Under the pieces are notes generated by a model. It was given only the letters and a program-made list of their open reading frames with translations. It ran no database searches and was not told the DNA's origin. A DNA stretch of 64,000 nucleotides, taken from contig CP141139.1 in NCBI GenBank assembly GCA_035236585.1, forward strand, positions 22,398,990-22,462,989. Direction: 5' to 3'. Position 1 is the first letter of the stretch, and each line of letters opens with the position of its first letter. Both the position numbers and the translations under genes were made by a program. The DNA is from Warburgia ugandensis. Lineage: Eukaryota; Streptophyta; Magnoliopsida; Canellales; Canellaceae. This document shows, one piece after another, positions 19,681 to 33,445 of the stretch.

Positions 19681-22600
19681 TGTAACGACTTGGGTTTTTA
19701 TAATGCATTTTAAATGCAAAAGACAATTATGATGCAAGATTGATCTTTATCAAAAGTATTTTGAAATCAAATGACAGTGGAAAAACATTATTGTTGTAAG
19801 ACTCATTCTGAAAAACCCCGAGTGTTATTTTTTTCTAATTTGGTAGAGTTTTCTCTATTTTTTGGACATTAGACATTTAACACATAGCATTGCGAGATAC
19901 TTGATAAATAAACATTTAATAATTTTAAGAAATAAATAAGACTAACTATGGTCTAGCCCCAAGACAAGCCAATCACAGTTCAAGTTATGAAAATATACAT
20001 TTCAAGTTTATTACATGACATTTCCAAGCAATTTACTACAAATTCTATGAATCATATCAAATCTATTATCTTTTTTCTTATCCTGAGAAAACACCGAACT
20101 TGCTGTTGCTTCTACTTATCCTACCTGCAATGATCTGTAATAAAGATAGTAGGTTGAGTATTCCACATACTCAGTAGAAAATCTAACACTACCAAAACCA
20201 AAAGCACGGCATAGAGCATACATGCGAGTTTAAGAATAGGTTGTTCATATGATTGAAAAACGTACGGCAGCCTTACCTAAGCCGTCTCATGCAATGCATC
20301 AACAATACTCAATTATATGTTTACATTTTACAGGTAGTTAAATTCAAACAAAAGAAATCATTGACTAACTCCACAACATACTAACTTTCAAATGATTAAA
20401 GTAGTAATCGATCAAATCTATTGTCAATCATTCTCATTCTCATTCCTTCTGCAGATATCATACAGATAGGAAACTTGGCCATATATTAGCCATCTTAGTC
20501 ATGAGTACTCGTCTAAAGACCACAATCTCACCCCTATGTGGGGTTATAAAATAGAAATCTTATGGACTACTATGCTCACGACTAGATCATTGGACCATGT
20601 GTCTTCGATATCTAGAGAATAGCCACCGCAGCCTCCACAGTGACTACAGATATGTCTCAAAAGCATGTCGTGACCACCTTCAATGGTTGTTCCTACCACA
20701 GTAGTCGAGAAAAACAATGACACTTTGGGCATGGATACCTCCCACCTTTGGTAGTTAGAGGCTAGGAGGCCAACCCGTACAACTTCTTAACATAGCAACC
20801 ATTAGGCCTATTGACCCAACAAATACTAAATTTATATCGATATTACAACACAAGCATCATACCACTTTGCAATATTCTGCATATTCCAAATCATGCCATT
20901 TAGAAAATCCATCTCAAATCATGGAAATAAATGCATACATGAAGTTGTCCTTTTCCAATTACAACATAACAATTGAACATGTACGATATCAATAATAAAA
21001 CTTTCAATTTTGCAATATGAGTCATGAAGCCAAGTTTTCAAGCTAGTTACAAGAATACCTTATGCTCAATTATTTTTTAAATACAAAGAAACACTAGGTC
21101 ATCATGAAATCATGCATGCTGCCATTATATACATGAAAATTCACACATAAATACATTCTAAACTTGAAAATAATACCAATGATGGTTTCAACTTGAAATT
21201 CATTTGAAAACTTAGTAGTGTCAGATCACCTACCTCTTGTGAAGATTCTCCTTTCTTTTAAGCCTTCGCAGTCGTCCTCAATGATAGAATTGACTACACC
21301 TCACTCTATTCAAATCCTAATCCTAAGGTATTTATGGTTAGTTCTCATTTCCATACTATCCACATACACATAACCTAAGATTTCATCCTTTTCAAGGTTT
21401 AAGGGTCTAGGTCAGCTCTAGATCATGGAACCCTTAAGTTTTAGATCCGTCATTGATCCTAGGCTATAAGTTTGAATCACTTATTAATGGCCTACCATCC
21501 TTTTTAGTTTCAAGAGGTACACCTGGTGACAAGTCATTGTCCATGTCAACTAGTGTTTTACTACATTAAATCTTTGCTTTTGCTGTAGCCTAAGTCAAAT
21601 CATCTAAACACTTCATCACTTAACTTGATATGGTCTGTTAATCTTCTGTTCCCTTCGAGATCTAAGGATCTCTTCTATTTGCACATACTAATTAAGTTTT
21701 ATGGTTGGTCATTAGTTAGCCATCGAGAATAGTATTAGCTCCTCTAATTTCTTGTTCACCCTCTTCACTAGACGCCTAAAGGTCTAAAGTGGCCTAATTT
21801 TAATCCTCCTTTATCCTTACATGCTTTTAAATGTTGTGATTTGAGTCCATTTTCATGGTTAGGTATTGATGATGAATTTTCATCAGTTTGGATAATCAAG
21901 TTAGCCATTTTAAAGATGCTCCTATGACTGACATCTATCGAAAATGACGAGTTCTATTTATTTCATATGATCCCACATTATGGACTCGTAAGATTTGATT
22001 TCCCTAAGGTTATACACATGCAATCTACTTTCCACGCAATCTACTTTCTACTCAATCTTAGGTCCATGTTCATCTCTGTCCACTAAACATGGACGAGATT
22101 GACGGCTGGATCTCCTCTGTAGATCAATCTAGGGCTCGGATCATCCCTATCTAATCTCAAATGGGTGATCTCAGCTAATGTTAGTCTCTGTCCATGATCA
22201 TGGATGAGATTAACAGCAATTTCCTCAATGAATCAGAGTTGCAAGGGTTGGATCACCACTGTTCTGCTCTGATCAAAAGATCAAAATCACATAAAGGGCA
22301 ATCAACGGCCCTGTCAATCTCTGTCTGCTAAGCAGGGATGGGATTTAAGACATGGATTTGCTTTTTGGGTTGATTCCACACTTAAATAAGCATCGTGGAT
22401 CTGTTCAAGGGTTGGAGCACTACTGTCCGAGCTCCGAGCAAACGATCAGAACTTCAGACAGGGTGATCATTAGCCCTAACATCCTCTGTTTTCGAAGCAG
22501 GGATGAGATTTATGTGGATCCCCTTCCTGGGTTGATCCATGGCTCGGATCATCCCTGTTTGAGTTCTAGATGAAAGGTTGGAGCTCAAATAAATTGATCA

Positions 22601-23665
22601 AAACCACCAATGGTTATGTCCCCCAGTTAGGGACATGGTTTAGGGTTTGATTGGGCCATTAGAGTCAGATTTTCCTACATTATAGCCTAAAAGCTAGTTT
22701 TTCCTACTCTACAAATGAAATAAACACCAAAAACAAAGTGAACGTGTGATGGCTAACCTCTAAGGGCGCTCCACGACCTCCAATCGTCATTGGAGAAAAC
22801 GGGTTTTTGCGTTTTTCAGCTATGCTCCCCACGCACGCAGCTACCCCTTTCAATTTTGATGTTGTCCCTTCTCCAATGGTGCTGGAACCAAAGGGGTTTT
22901 ACTCCCCAACTCCTGAAGAGAAGATTAGACGATTGGTTCTCCAATTAAGGTCACCGCTATTGTCGACAAACTCTATTTCACTGGTGACAAGGCTTTCTTC
23001 TGCACCGGTGAAAAGCTTGAATTTCTAGCGCTGGTAGCCTCTTCTCCTCTCCTTCTCTCCTTCTCTCCCCACCCCTCCTCTCGCTCCTCCTTCCCAGCGT
23101 CGGGTTCCCGTCGCTGGCTTCCTCCTCTCTTTTCTCTCTTTTTTTGCTTTTCCATTTTCATTTGGTGTGGTTGGGCTCAGGAAACAAATTTGTTTCCCAT
23201 CCCACTTAGCTTGAGGGGTGCCGTTATCAAATTTGGCCCCTCCCTTTAATTACTTTAATATTTTTTTTTCTTTTTCTTAATATAACAAAAGCAAGTGATG
23301 ATGATGTTTTCACCATCATCACACCACCATAGATCTAGTCAACAGTCCTGATGTCAACTCATGGTGTTTTCTAAACACCTTATTGTCGGGCCCAGGTTCC
23401 TACAAGTGGGGCCATTAATGAATTTACAAAAATACCCTTCATGAGAGAAATCATGGTTTATTCATCTAAACTCTGATTTCAGCGAAATTAGTGTCGTTGG
23501 AATTGTTTTTCTGAGTACAGTTCAATTATAGAGGTCTTAACACTCAATTTGATATTTATCGAAGCTTTTACTTCTAAAACTCAAAATTTCAAATTCACAC
23601 ATTTCCATTCCAATAACAATAATAATAAATTACAATAAGAAAGCCTAAAAATTTAGGTTGTTACA
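19681..23665 (-). repeat. Element D, 3' LTR (~3,985 bp)
   Basis: On the minus strand it starts TGTAACAACCTAAATTTTT and ends AACCCAAGTCGTTACA. The start parallels the TGTAATGACCCCGAATTTTT start of element C's LTRs. It contains an internal degenerate tandem array (about 22,060-22,600). Open frames inside it are short and unsupported. Confidence 0.8.
22060..22600. repeat. Degenerate tandem array inside the LTR of element D
   Basis: About four related units of roughly 125-150 bp. Each has a variant of CTCTGTCCAxxAxCATGGAxG followed by AGATT, then GGATC, GGTTGATCCA and CGGATCATCCCTGT-like blocks and a closing TGATC. Units differ widely, so the array is old. Repeated blocks upstream of an LTR promoter often act as transcription signals in plant elements; here that is inference. 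Confidence 0.55.
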
Positions 23666-23680
23666 TTATTACCCCCTTTA
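23666..23680 (-). other. Polypurine tract of element D
   Basis: The minus strand reads AAAGGGGGTAATAA directly before the LTR start, preceded by TTTCGAGGATGAAATTC, the usual end of plant chromovirus pol. The tract primes plus-strand DNA synthesis. Confidence 0.75.
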
Positions 23681-23689
23681 AAGAATTTC

Positions 23690-25010
23690 ATCCTCGAAAT
23701 TTCATTTATCACTACTCATTAAAGAGCTCAGGATATCTATCTTTCATTTCCAATTCTGTTTCCCATGTTTCCTCTTCGACAGATGAATTCCTTAATAGAA
23801 TCTTAACTAGTGAAATTTCTTTGTTTCGCAATTTCTTGACCTTCTAATCGAGAATCCGAACTTGCTTTGTTTCCAAAGTTAGATCTGGCTGTATCTCGAC
23901 TGGTACTTGCTCGAGTACATGTGTGAGATCCAATATGTACTTATGTAGCATGGATATATGGAAAACATTGTGAACTTCTATTAACTATGGTGGCAATGCT
24001 AATCTATATGCAGTCAAACCAATTCTCTCAAGAACCTCAAATGGACCAATAAAATGAGGATTGAGTTTCCCCTTCATGCCAAATCTCATAAAACCCTTAG
24101 CTAGAGAAATCTTCAAGAAAACGCAGTCTCCAACTTCAAATTCTAGATGCCTACGTCATTTGTCAGTGTAGCTCTTTCGTCGACTTTGGGCTGTAAGAAG
24201 TCTTCTCCGAATAAGTTTCACCTTATTTGCACACTATTCTACTAGCTCTAATGGTATTACTTTATTCTCACCAACTTCATCCCAACACACAAGTGAATGA
24301 CAAGGCCTTCCATAAAGGGCTTCATACGAAGCCATACTGATGCTTGAGTGAAAATTATTATTGTATGCAAATTCAAATAAAGGTAAGCTATCATCCAAAC
24401 TTTCCTTTCTGTCAATTGCACATGCCCTCAACATATCTTCTAAAGTTTGAATTGTGCATTCAGATTGGCCGTCAGTCTATGGATGAAAGGCTTTACTATA
24501 GTTTAGTGATGATCCTAATGACTTCTCTACTGATTTCATAATTGTGAGGTGAAACGGTTGTCTCTATCGAAAGTGATACTCAGTGGTATCCCATGTAAAC
24601 TCACCACCTCCTTAATATACAACTAGGACAAGCTATCAGTGGATTGATTCTGTTGAATTGGAAGAAAGTCTACCGATTTGGTCAATTAGTCTACGATTAC
24701 CCATATCATATCATGTCCCCTCGATGTCTTGGGTAATCCCACTATGAAGTTCATAGTAATATGGTCCCACTTCTATTCTAGGAGTTTGAGTGGTTGTAAT
24801 AGTCCACCAAGTCTTTTGTGCTCATCCTTAATTTGTTGGCAAGTCAAGCATCGTGCCACAAATTCTCCTATGTCTTTTCTCATACGATTCCACCAGAATT
24901 GCCCCTTCAAATCTTGATACATCTTTCTACCACCAGGGTGAATAGTATACTGCGATTGATGTGCCTCTTGAAGAATTTCTTTCCTCAGTTCATCATTTGC
25001 TGGCACTACT
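23690..25010 (-). pseudogene. Element D integrase with C-terminal chromodomain
   Basis: Fossil domain. The zinc-binding head (EAHQSQYTIHPGGRKMYQDL and ARCLTCQQIKDEHKR, 24,773-25,006), the late core (FEFAYNNNFHSSISMASYEA then LYGRPC, 24,234-24,434) and a chromodomain (EVHNVFHISMLHKY, then VEEETWE near 23,750) appear in family order. Chromodomains steer chromovirus insertion towards marked chromatin. Broken. Confidence 0.82.
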
Positions 25011-25189
25011 AATCATCCTTGCATGTACACATTATCATATGTCTCCTTGACAAACCTTGATTTCCCAACTAAGGCTTGCACCTTAGCATCATCCTTCTGC
25101 ATTAGCTTAACTTTCTCAATGATAGTGGACTTCACAATTAAATTTGTTATAAAAGATCCCTCCTGACTTACCTTAGTTCTACACTCTAT

Positions 25190-26630
25190 AACCTCTTATA
25201 GTAACTTCCATCCCCTAGAAAGTAAGCTTGCACACACTCCTTGCATCTTTTGGCTCAAGGCATCTGCTACTACATTTACCTTCCCTAGATGATATTGAAT
25301 AGAGAAGTCATAATCTTTCAAATACTCCATCCATCTTCTTTGTCGCATATTCAGGTCTTCCTGCGAAAATATGTACTTAAGACTATTGTGGTATATGAAC
25401 ACCTCGAAACTTTCTCCATACAAATAGTGCCTCCAGATCTTCAAGGCAAAAAATATTGCAACAAGTTCCAAATCATGTACACGGTAATTGACCTCATGTC
25501 TTTTCAATTGTGAGAAGTGTAGGCAATCACCTTCCCATTTTGCATGAGTACACATCCCAAACCTTTCCCCGAGGCATCACTATAGATCACGAAGCCTCCA
25601 CTGCCTAATGGTAATGTGAGTACAGGTGCGATGGTCAGCTTCCTCTTGAGTTCTCTAAAGTTTCCTTAGCATGCATCATCCCATATGAACTTCACGTTCT
25701 TTCTCGTCAACTTGGTCAAGGGTAAGGCAATGCGTGAAAAGCCTTCAATGAACTTACGTTAATATCCCGCAAGTCCTAGAAAACTCCTTATTTCTATCAC
25801 TGTTCTGGGTGTGTCCCATTTTTCCACTACTTCACTTTTGATGGGTCTACTTCCATTAATGAAACATGTAAATCCATTGGAAAATAAAAAAGATGCATGT
25901 CCGATGAAATGGTTGTTGCTATCTGCTCCAATAACAAGTCATTAGTTTAACTGAATAACTAAATAGATAGACCTTTCTCTTCGTATCAGGTCGATGGATC
26001 TTCTCAATTGGAAAATCTCCTATATGGAGAATACAAAATGGCATGTTGAGAAATAACATGCCCTAAAAAGTTCACTTCCTTCAACCAAAATTCACACTTA
26101 CTATATTTTTCATACGGTTGGTGTGCCCGAAGTGTATGTAGAACTATTTGCAAGTGTTCTTTGTGTTCCTCAACATTCTCTGAGTAGACTAGAATATCAT
26201 CCACAAATATTATAACAAATTTGTGTAGGTAGTCTTTAAATACTCATTTCATGAGGTCCATGAATGCAACTGGGGCGTTTGTCAACCCAAATGACATCAC
26301 CTTGAACTCATAATGTCCATACTTGGTTCTGAATGTTGTCTTTGAAATATCCTCTTCTCTAACTCTGAGCTGATGATATCTAGACCACAAGTTGATCTTG
26401 GAAAAGACACGAGCCGATTGAAGTTGATCGAATAAGTCATCTATGCGTGGTAGAGGATATTTGTTTTTCACTGTGACCCTGTTCAGCATTCAGTAATCAA
26501 TTTAAAGTCTCATTGATCCATCCTTCTTCTTAAGGAAAAGGACTGGGGCTCCCTAAGGGGATAAGCTAGGTCTAATGAACCCTTTGTCAAGCAACTCTTG
26601 AAGTTGAGTCTTCAACTCCTTTAATTCTGC
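25190..26630 (-). pseudogene. Element D reverse transcriptase and RNase H
   Basis: Fossil domains. Reverse transcriptase blocks are [40 protein letters not shown] then [17 protein letters not shown] (26,244-26,489) and MDDILVYSENVEEHKEHLQI (26,004-26,204). RNase H blocks at 25,196-25,555 include [20 protein letters not shown] and the ADALSQ end. Broken. Confidence 0.88.
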
Positions 26631-27260
26631 TGGAGCCATTTGGTATGGTGCTTTGGAGATAGAAGCCGTACCAGGTATCACGTTGATGGTGAAGTCTATC
26701 TCCATTTTTGGTGATAACCCTAGTAAGTCTTCAGGGAACACCTCTGGAAATTCACAAACTACAACCACTTCTTCTGGTTTAGGTTTTGCCACTTCAATGG
26801 CTTCTATCTTAGCTAGGAAGAATTGGCATCCTTGAGCAATGTGCTTTGCCGCCTTTAACGCAAAAATAACACATACCCTTTGACTAATCCTTTCTCCCCT
26901 GCAATGATATCTCGGCTTCTCTAGGAATGTTGAAGGTGATCTTCTTTCTTCGACAATCCATGGTTGCATGGTATAAGGCTAACCAATCCATCCCAAGTAT
27001 GATGTCAAAGTCTATAATATCTAGGCGGATGAGGTCGATGTGCATATGCTTGCCTTGAACTACAATCGGTACCTCTTGAAAGTACATTTGTGTGCCAATA
27101 GACTTGCCCAAAGGTGTCATGACTTCTAAACAAAATTCTTAGTTCTGAACCATATCATCAATGCAAGAAGCAAATTCACAAGACATAAAGGAATGTGTAG
27201 AATTGGTATCAATTAATACTATAGCAGGTCTATTATAAATGTGAAGTGTACCTTCCACCA
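26553..27260 (-). pseudogene. Element D protease and protease-RT linker
   Basis: IDLIRLDIIDFDIILGMDWL followed by ALYHATMDCRRKKITF is the C-terminal half of the gypsy aspartic protease, and the linker to reverse transcriptase has FPEVFPEDLLGLSPKMEIDF. The active-site region lies near 27,190. Broken fossil. Confidence 0.8.
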
Positions 27261-27299
27261 TCGGATTGGATGCCTGGGTTTGTCCTGAAGTAATGGAAA

Positions 27300-27900
27300 G
27301 CACTCATCCTTGGCTATGATGAATCTAATCTCCTTTATACTTTTCCTCTTTCTTCTTCTTAGGACAATGAGTGGCTATGTGTCCAACCTCTCCACAGATG
27401 AAGCATCTGAAGTAAGGTGTACATGGCTTGCGTGGATGATACTTTCTACATTGAGGACAAGTTCTAGCTTCCAGTGCTCTGCCTCTATTGTTGAATTGTC
27501 ACTTGAATGGGTATTGGGGTCGAGAAGACTAAATGGGCCTCTTGCCTTTGTTGAATCACCCATTGGTGCTAGTATTTTTCTCCTTTTCTTTTCTGTCTGC
27601 CTGAGTCCTTTGATAATCTTTTTCATAAATAGATACCATTTCCACTGCCTTAGCCATGGTGGTTAATTGGAACCCAATAACCCTATTCTCAGTCCAGGAG
27701 TCAACCCATCAATAAATTTCTCTGCTGCACTCTCTTATGTGGCACAAATGGTGGGTGCAAATCTTTGAAGACTTATAAACTTATTTTCATATTGATTTAC
27801 CGATAAGCTCCCTTGTTCCAAACTCATGAACTCCTTCTTTGTTTGCTTTCTCATGTGTCATGGAAAGTATTTCTAATATAACACGGTCTTTCTAAACTAT
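27300..27900 (-). pseudogene. Element D gag, C-terminal part with CCHC knuckle
   Basis: A knuckle with GHIATHCPKKKKE lies at about 27,345-27,400. Upstream, EFMSLEQGSLSVNQYENKFI matches the EFLELKQGNLSVVQYDNKFT box of element C's gag. Homology ends near 27,900. Broken fossil. Confidence 0.7.
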
Positions 27901-28807
<907 letters not shown>

Positions 28808-28824
28808 TTTTCTTTCTTAATGTG

Positions 28825-31063
28825 TGTAATAACCCCAATTTTTGTAAATTGATTGAGAAAATCAATTTAGTTTGAATTTTCAGAAATTTCGGGTTGGAAT
28901 ATTAGGTTATTGGAAATTCTCTTTTTATAGAGATTAAAACATAGTTTAAAACTTATAAATTATGAATGTACTTAAAAAACTAATCAAAATGACACTAAGT
29001 ACTTTCAATTCCGAGTTAAAATGAAAAATCCCTAATTTTCTTCATTTTTATGAATAAAAGGGTAAAATAGTAATTTTACCCATAACTGAGATCTAAGACA
29101 TCAATATTTAGAATTCAATTAGAAATACAATTTCAATGCCACTAAGTATGCTCAATTTCAAGTTCGGGAGAATAAAATGGATTTTTCTCCATAAAAGGGC
29201 AAAATGGTCCTTTCACACCCCGTGGGGCTCACAAAGGAATCCAACAGCTAGAAAACATGTAATGAGTGGTCAAACCACTACTAGTTGCTAGTGAAGAATG
29301 AGGTGGTAGTGGAAGATCCAATGTTAATTTAATATTCAAAAGAATTGAAACATAATTATTACAAGTAATTATGAAAAATTCAAAAACATCTATAAATATA
29401 ACTCCAAAAATCCTCCAAAAATATTCATTAAAATTCCCATAAAATAAAATTACTTAATCTAAAAAACTAGATCTAGATTCCGTCCTAAAATTCCAAAACT
29501 CCCAAAAATCTCTCTTTTTGCACTTTCTCTTTCCTCTCTCTAGATTGGAACAAGAGACCTAAATTCAATTAGGCACTCTATCCCAAATTTAATCTCACAA
29601 ATCCCACCATCCATACAATCCGAGACTACCTTATCTAAAAAAGCCCCAAATCAATTTCAAGATCCAACGGCGCAATCAATAAGAAATCACAAAACAAGCG
29701 ACCATCGGGCTATCTTATCATCAAAGGGTATTTATTTCAAATTGTGCTGCAAATCTACATTTTTTCTCCAATCAGGTAAGTGGAAACACTTATTATACTT
29801 ATTTCATGTTATTTTTTTGTAATTTTTATTTTTTTGAAATTAGTTTTAGATTAAAATATATAAAAATAAAGTAAGGACCAGAAGCCTTCAATTCTAGATG
29901 ATGGAGGGCCCAAATGGAAAATTTGACTATCCAATTAATCAAGAAGGTCTAAAACCCATAGGGTAGAAATTTAAGAATTTTTACTAAGTTTTGAGGCCTT
30001 AATTGTAAAGGAATTGATTAGACGGTCCAAAGCGGACTGTCCGATCTTCCTAAGGAGATCGAATCCTAGGACGCACTGCGAAACACCACACAAAAACTGG
30101 CCCTGTGGGAGCGTCTCCTCACGCGCTGCATGCAACACCATCCCGATGAAACTACCGGTCCTGGGAAGCGCCTCAACCATTCTGCCCGACTGGCCCTCTC
30201 CACCCAATCAATTTGGGCCATCCATTCCACTAAGCCCAGATCAAATCTGGATCGTCAAAATGACTGTGAACTTCATAGTTCAATTGTGGAGTCATCTAAA
30301 CTTCAAATTGAGATTGAAAAGAAGTTATGGAAAGCTTATAATGTCTATTTTCTTCTGAAACCATAATATTGACAAAAACATTCCAAAAACTTTTTGTTTT
30401 CAAGAATTAAGCTTCTAATTTTCATGATCTTTAAGATATGAGATTATCAGATCTTGGGAATCTAATTTACTGATGATATAATGTTGAAATAAAGTGATAT
30501 CTATGATTTATTTGGGCAAATTTAAGATAAATTGAGGGATCTACCCTTTATGGTAGAAAAACCCTAAAAAAATTACAAAGGGACCCACTTGATCAATAAG
30601 ATCAAGTATGATCAGCCCCTTGGGATGGATTGAATGAATGATATTATGATGGAATTCATTGAGATCATAGATTTAAATATGACAAAAATAAAGGGATATG
30701 ATCTTTGGACCTTAATGGAGTAAAAGCTTTAAAATTAATTAAAACCCTTGATTAAAAGGAAAAGATCTAAGATCTAATGGCTGGATCATAAGTAAAAGTT
30801 TCTAATAATCTTAATCTAATTAGTTCATTGTCTTTTATTTGATAATATAATAGTAAATGTGATTTATATTAGAAATTAGGAAGCATGATAGTGTAATTCT
30901 TAATTTTTAGCTTGCTATGCTTTAAATATTATTAGTTTGTTATTAGGTTGATAGATTTAATTATCTTAGGGCCATGTTAGTTCAAATTTGAATTTTAAGC
31001 ATGATTCCATTAGATTAGTAGCAAAATTTTATGTATTTCATAACTTAGGTTGATAGATTTAAT
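28825..31063 (+). repeat. Partial LTR B (element C family)
   Basis: Starts TGTAATAACCCCAATTTTTG and runs colinear with the first half of element C's LTRs (AATTCTCTTTTTATAGAGATT, then GGGATCTACCCTTTATGGTA, then TCATAACTTAGG). The second half is missing: it stops near 31,063 at antisense element E. It is clearly more diverged from C's LTRs than these are from each other, so it is an older family member. A GC-rich segment of ~200 bp at about 30,025-30,225 is not in C's LTRs. No internal coding part follows. Confidence 0.82.
30025..30225. other. GC-rich insert in partial LTR B
   Basis: Stretch between GGAATTGATTAGACGG and AAGCCCAGATCAAATCTGG with markedly higher GC than its surroundings. C's LTRs pass directly from TTGAGAGAGATTAATTCTGG to GGGCCCAGATCAAATCTGG. 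Either an insertion in B or a segment lost from C. I do not recognise it. Confidence 0.5.
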
Positions 31064-31164
31064 ATGCTTGCTATCGTCCACCTTAGAACAGTTTTATGTT
31101 CCTTAAGAACATTTAAAAGCTTACCCTCCTGTTCTTTATCTAAGTCTGATGCCATTATTATAGG
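31063..31164 (-). pseudogene. Element E, isolated piece of the pol N-terminal region
   Basis: On the minus strand this ~100 bp reads MASDLDKEQEGKLLNVLKEH then KTVLRWTIAS, the segment just before the reverse transcriptase of Athila/Tat-type elements (element A has ISSQLETSQEEKLIDTLKEH then KCAIGWTIA). It is separated from the rest of E by element A. Fossil. Confidence 0.75.
31160..31164. repeat. Target duplication of element A (left copy)
   Basis: ATAGG immediately before the LTR start at 31,165. The same five bases follow the other LTR at 42,966-42,970. Confidence 0.85.
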
Positions 31165-31683
31165 TGTTAAGTGTTCAATTATGGTCAAAATACCCCTAAT
31201 TTAGTATTTGATTAGAGCATCCAGACCATTAATTTTAAGATTTTACATCAAATATTTTATTTTAGCTTTAATTGGCCATCCAACCGTTGAATTGTAAAAT
31301 TTAGTGGTTAAATGACTATTAAAACTAATGGACGGTTTAGATTGCGCTAATTGGGTCCTATGCATTGCAGATCGGTTATCTCAGGCGTGGACGCTTCAGA
31401 TCGAATCAAGGATACAAGATGGAGATCAAATGAAGTTTCATGAAAAAAAGTGGATTTTGAAGAGTCCTAAGACATAACAAAGTTTAAGACTTGCAGAGTT
31501 CTAGCAAGTCTAAACTTCTAGTGGACCCCACTCTCTCTCATCTCTCCTATCTTATCTCTCCTATCTCTCTCCTATCTCCCTTTCCCTCTCTTTCATGTCT
31601 CTATCTCTCACTCTCCTTTTTATACCTCCTCCCCTCTCTCTGCAAAAACATTTTTTCCTCTTGGGAAGGAGGGCTGGCCGGCA

Positions 31684-31846
<163 letters not shown>

Positions 31847-32253
31847 GTATCACCCCTCTCATGCTCTCTCGTCAGTCCCTCTTCACCGCACAGATCTTTC
31901 CCTGCTTCCTCTCTCACCCTTGTTCTCTCGGGTCCTCCATCCTTCACCGCACCCTCTCTCGTCTCCTCTCCTCTCTTCCTCCACAATTTCCTCCCTTTCT
32001 CTCGTGCCCTTGTTCTCCAAACCTCTCTGTTCTCTAGCATCGCACCTCCCATCGTCTTCTTCACTCCAGCCCGACATGCCCATTCCGTTCCACCGGAGAG
32101 CTCCCAACGCCAGCGCTTAAACCCAATTGTCGATCTCGACTTCCTCTTCTTTCAGAAGCTGGAGGACGCCCTTGCTTCTCACCAACCCAAATCACCTGAG
32201 CAATTCGGGCAGCTGATTTACCCAATTGCTCTTCCCCATCACCATCGCATAGC

Positions 32254-32368
<115 letters not shown>

Positions 32369-33426
32369 GCATCAACCTCCTTTCCCCTGCCCAGTTCTCT
32401 CCATCTCTTCATTACCTAGCCGGCAAGCCTAGATGCCCATCTCTTGCTCTTTGTCGCCTCCCCCTGATTCCTTCACCGCATTGGACTGCCCAGAGATCCC
32501 AACTCCGGCCCGGATCTATCTCCCTCTTCTCCTCCCATCTTCCATGGCTCCACCGCCCTCAGCCTCTGCGTAGTCGCACGGACAGGAGAAAGAAAACCCG
32601 GATTGGGTTTTCCTCAATCTTTTCCTCCCCAGGGGTTTTCCCTATGCTTCACCTCTCCTCCTTTCTCCTCATCTCTAGCCGGCCATAGAGAGAAAACCCG
32701 TTCTCTCCCGATTCCTTCATCCTCCGGCCCCTCCTTCTCCGGCAGTCCTTCTTCTCTTCATCGGACTGCCCAGTGAGAGAAAACTCGAATTGGGTTTTCT
32801 CCCCACCGTTTCTCCCCTCTTCCTTCTCTCCTTCCCTCCTTTCTTCCTTCTCTTCTTCCTCTGCTCTCCTTCTTCCTTCTTCCCCTTCTCAGGTTTTCAT
32901 CATTTTTTCCTGGTTTTTTTGTGAAAAAACCAGAACCCCTGAAGAAATTTCGGATTTGCCCCTGGCAGATCTCAGGAATTACATCTGTGTCCCCTGGCAG
33001 ATCTGAGAAATACCATTTGGGTCCCTTGTTTAATACCATCTGTGTCCCCGATTTAATTCCAACTGTATCCCTGCGCTATTCTGGTTTTACCTTATCTTCA
33101 TTTTGACTATTCAGGGACAGTGCAATCCAGGACAAACTATTTAAGGACAGACTAATCCAGAGACAGTGCAATCCAAGGACACGCTTATCCAGGATGCATT
33201 TTGTTTTTATTTTCTGTTTTCCTTGGAATAAATATTTGTGAACATTTGAACAATTGAATACATCTGGATTTTAGTTTATTTCTAGTATATTCTGTGTTTT
33301 TATTCTTTTAGTTGAATTTTATTTAAAACTCCATCACTTCAAATCAAGTCCTCATGGGATCGACCCGTCTTTGCATAGCTATACTACAATAGCCTGTGCA
33401 CTTCTGGTTAAAAAATCAACAAGTTT

Positions 33427-33445
33427 TTGGCACCGTTGCCAGGGA
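33427..33445 (+). other. Primer-binding site of element A (tRNA-Asp type)
   Basis: TTGGCACCGTTGCCAGGGA lies five bases after the LTR. It is close to TGGCGCCGTTGCCGGGGA, complementary to the 3' end of plant tRNA-Asp and typical of Athila/Tat elements. Confidence 0.8.

Larger units (their letters stand above)
19681..27900 (-). mobile_element. Element D: Tekay/Del-type Ty3/gypsy chromovirus relic, 5' part missing
   Basis: A fossil in minus orientation with a complete-looking 3' LTR of about 4.0 kb, a polypurine tract, integrase with chromodomain, RNase H, reverse transcriptase, protease and part of gag. The gag N-terminus, the primer-binding site and the 5' LTR are absent. Domain order and chromodomain place it with the plant Tekay/Del chromoviruses; it is a clear but distant relative of element C. 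Many breaks. It abuts the LTR of element F, which suggests, but does not prove, insertion into F. Confidence 0.85.

Noticed and set aside
30014-30358. 114-codon frame in LTR B
   Set aside because: It spans the GC-rich segment and LTR sequence, has no domain and is not kept in C's LTRs.
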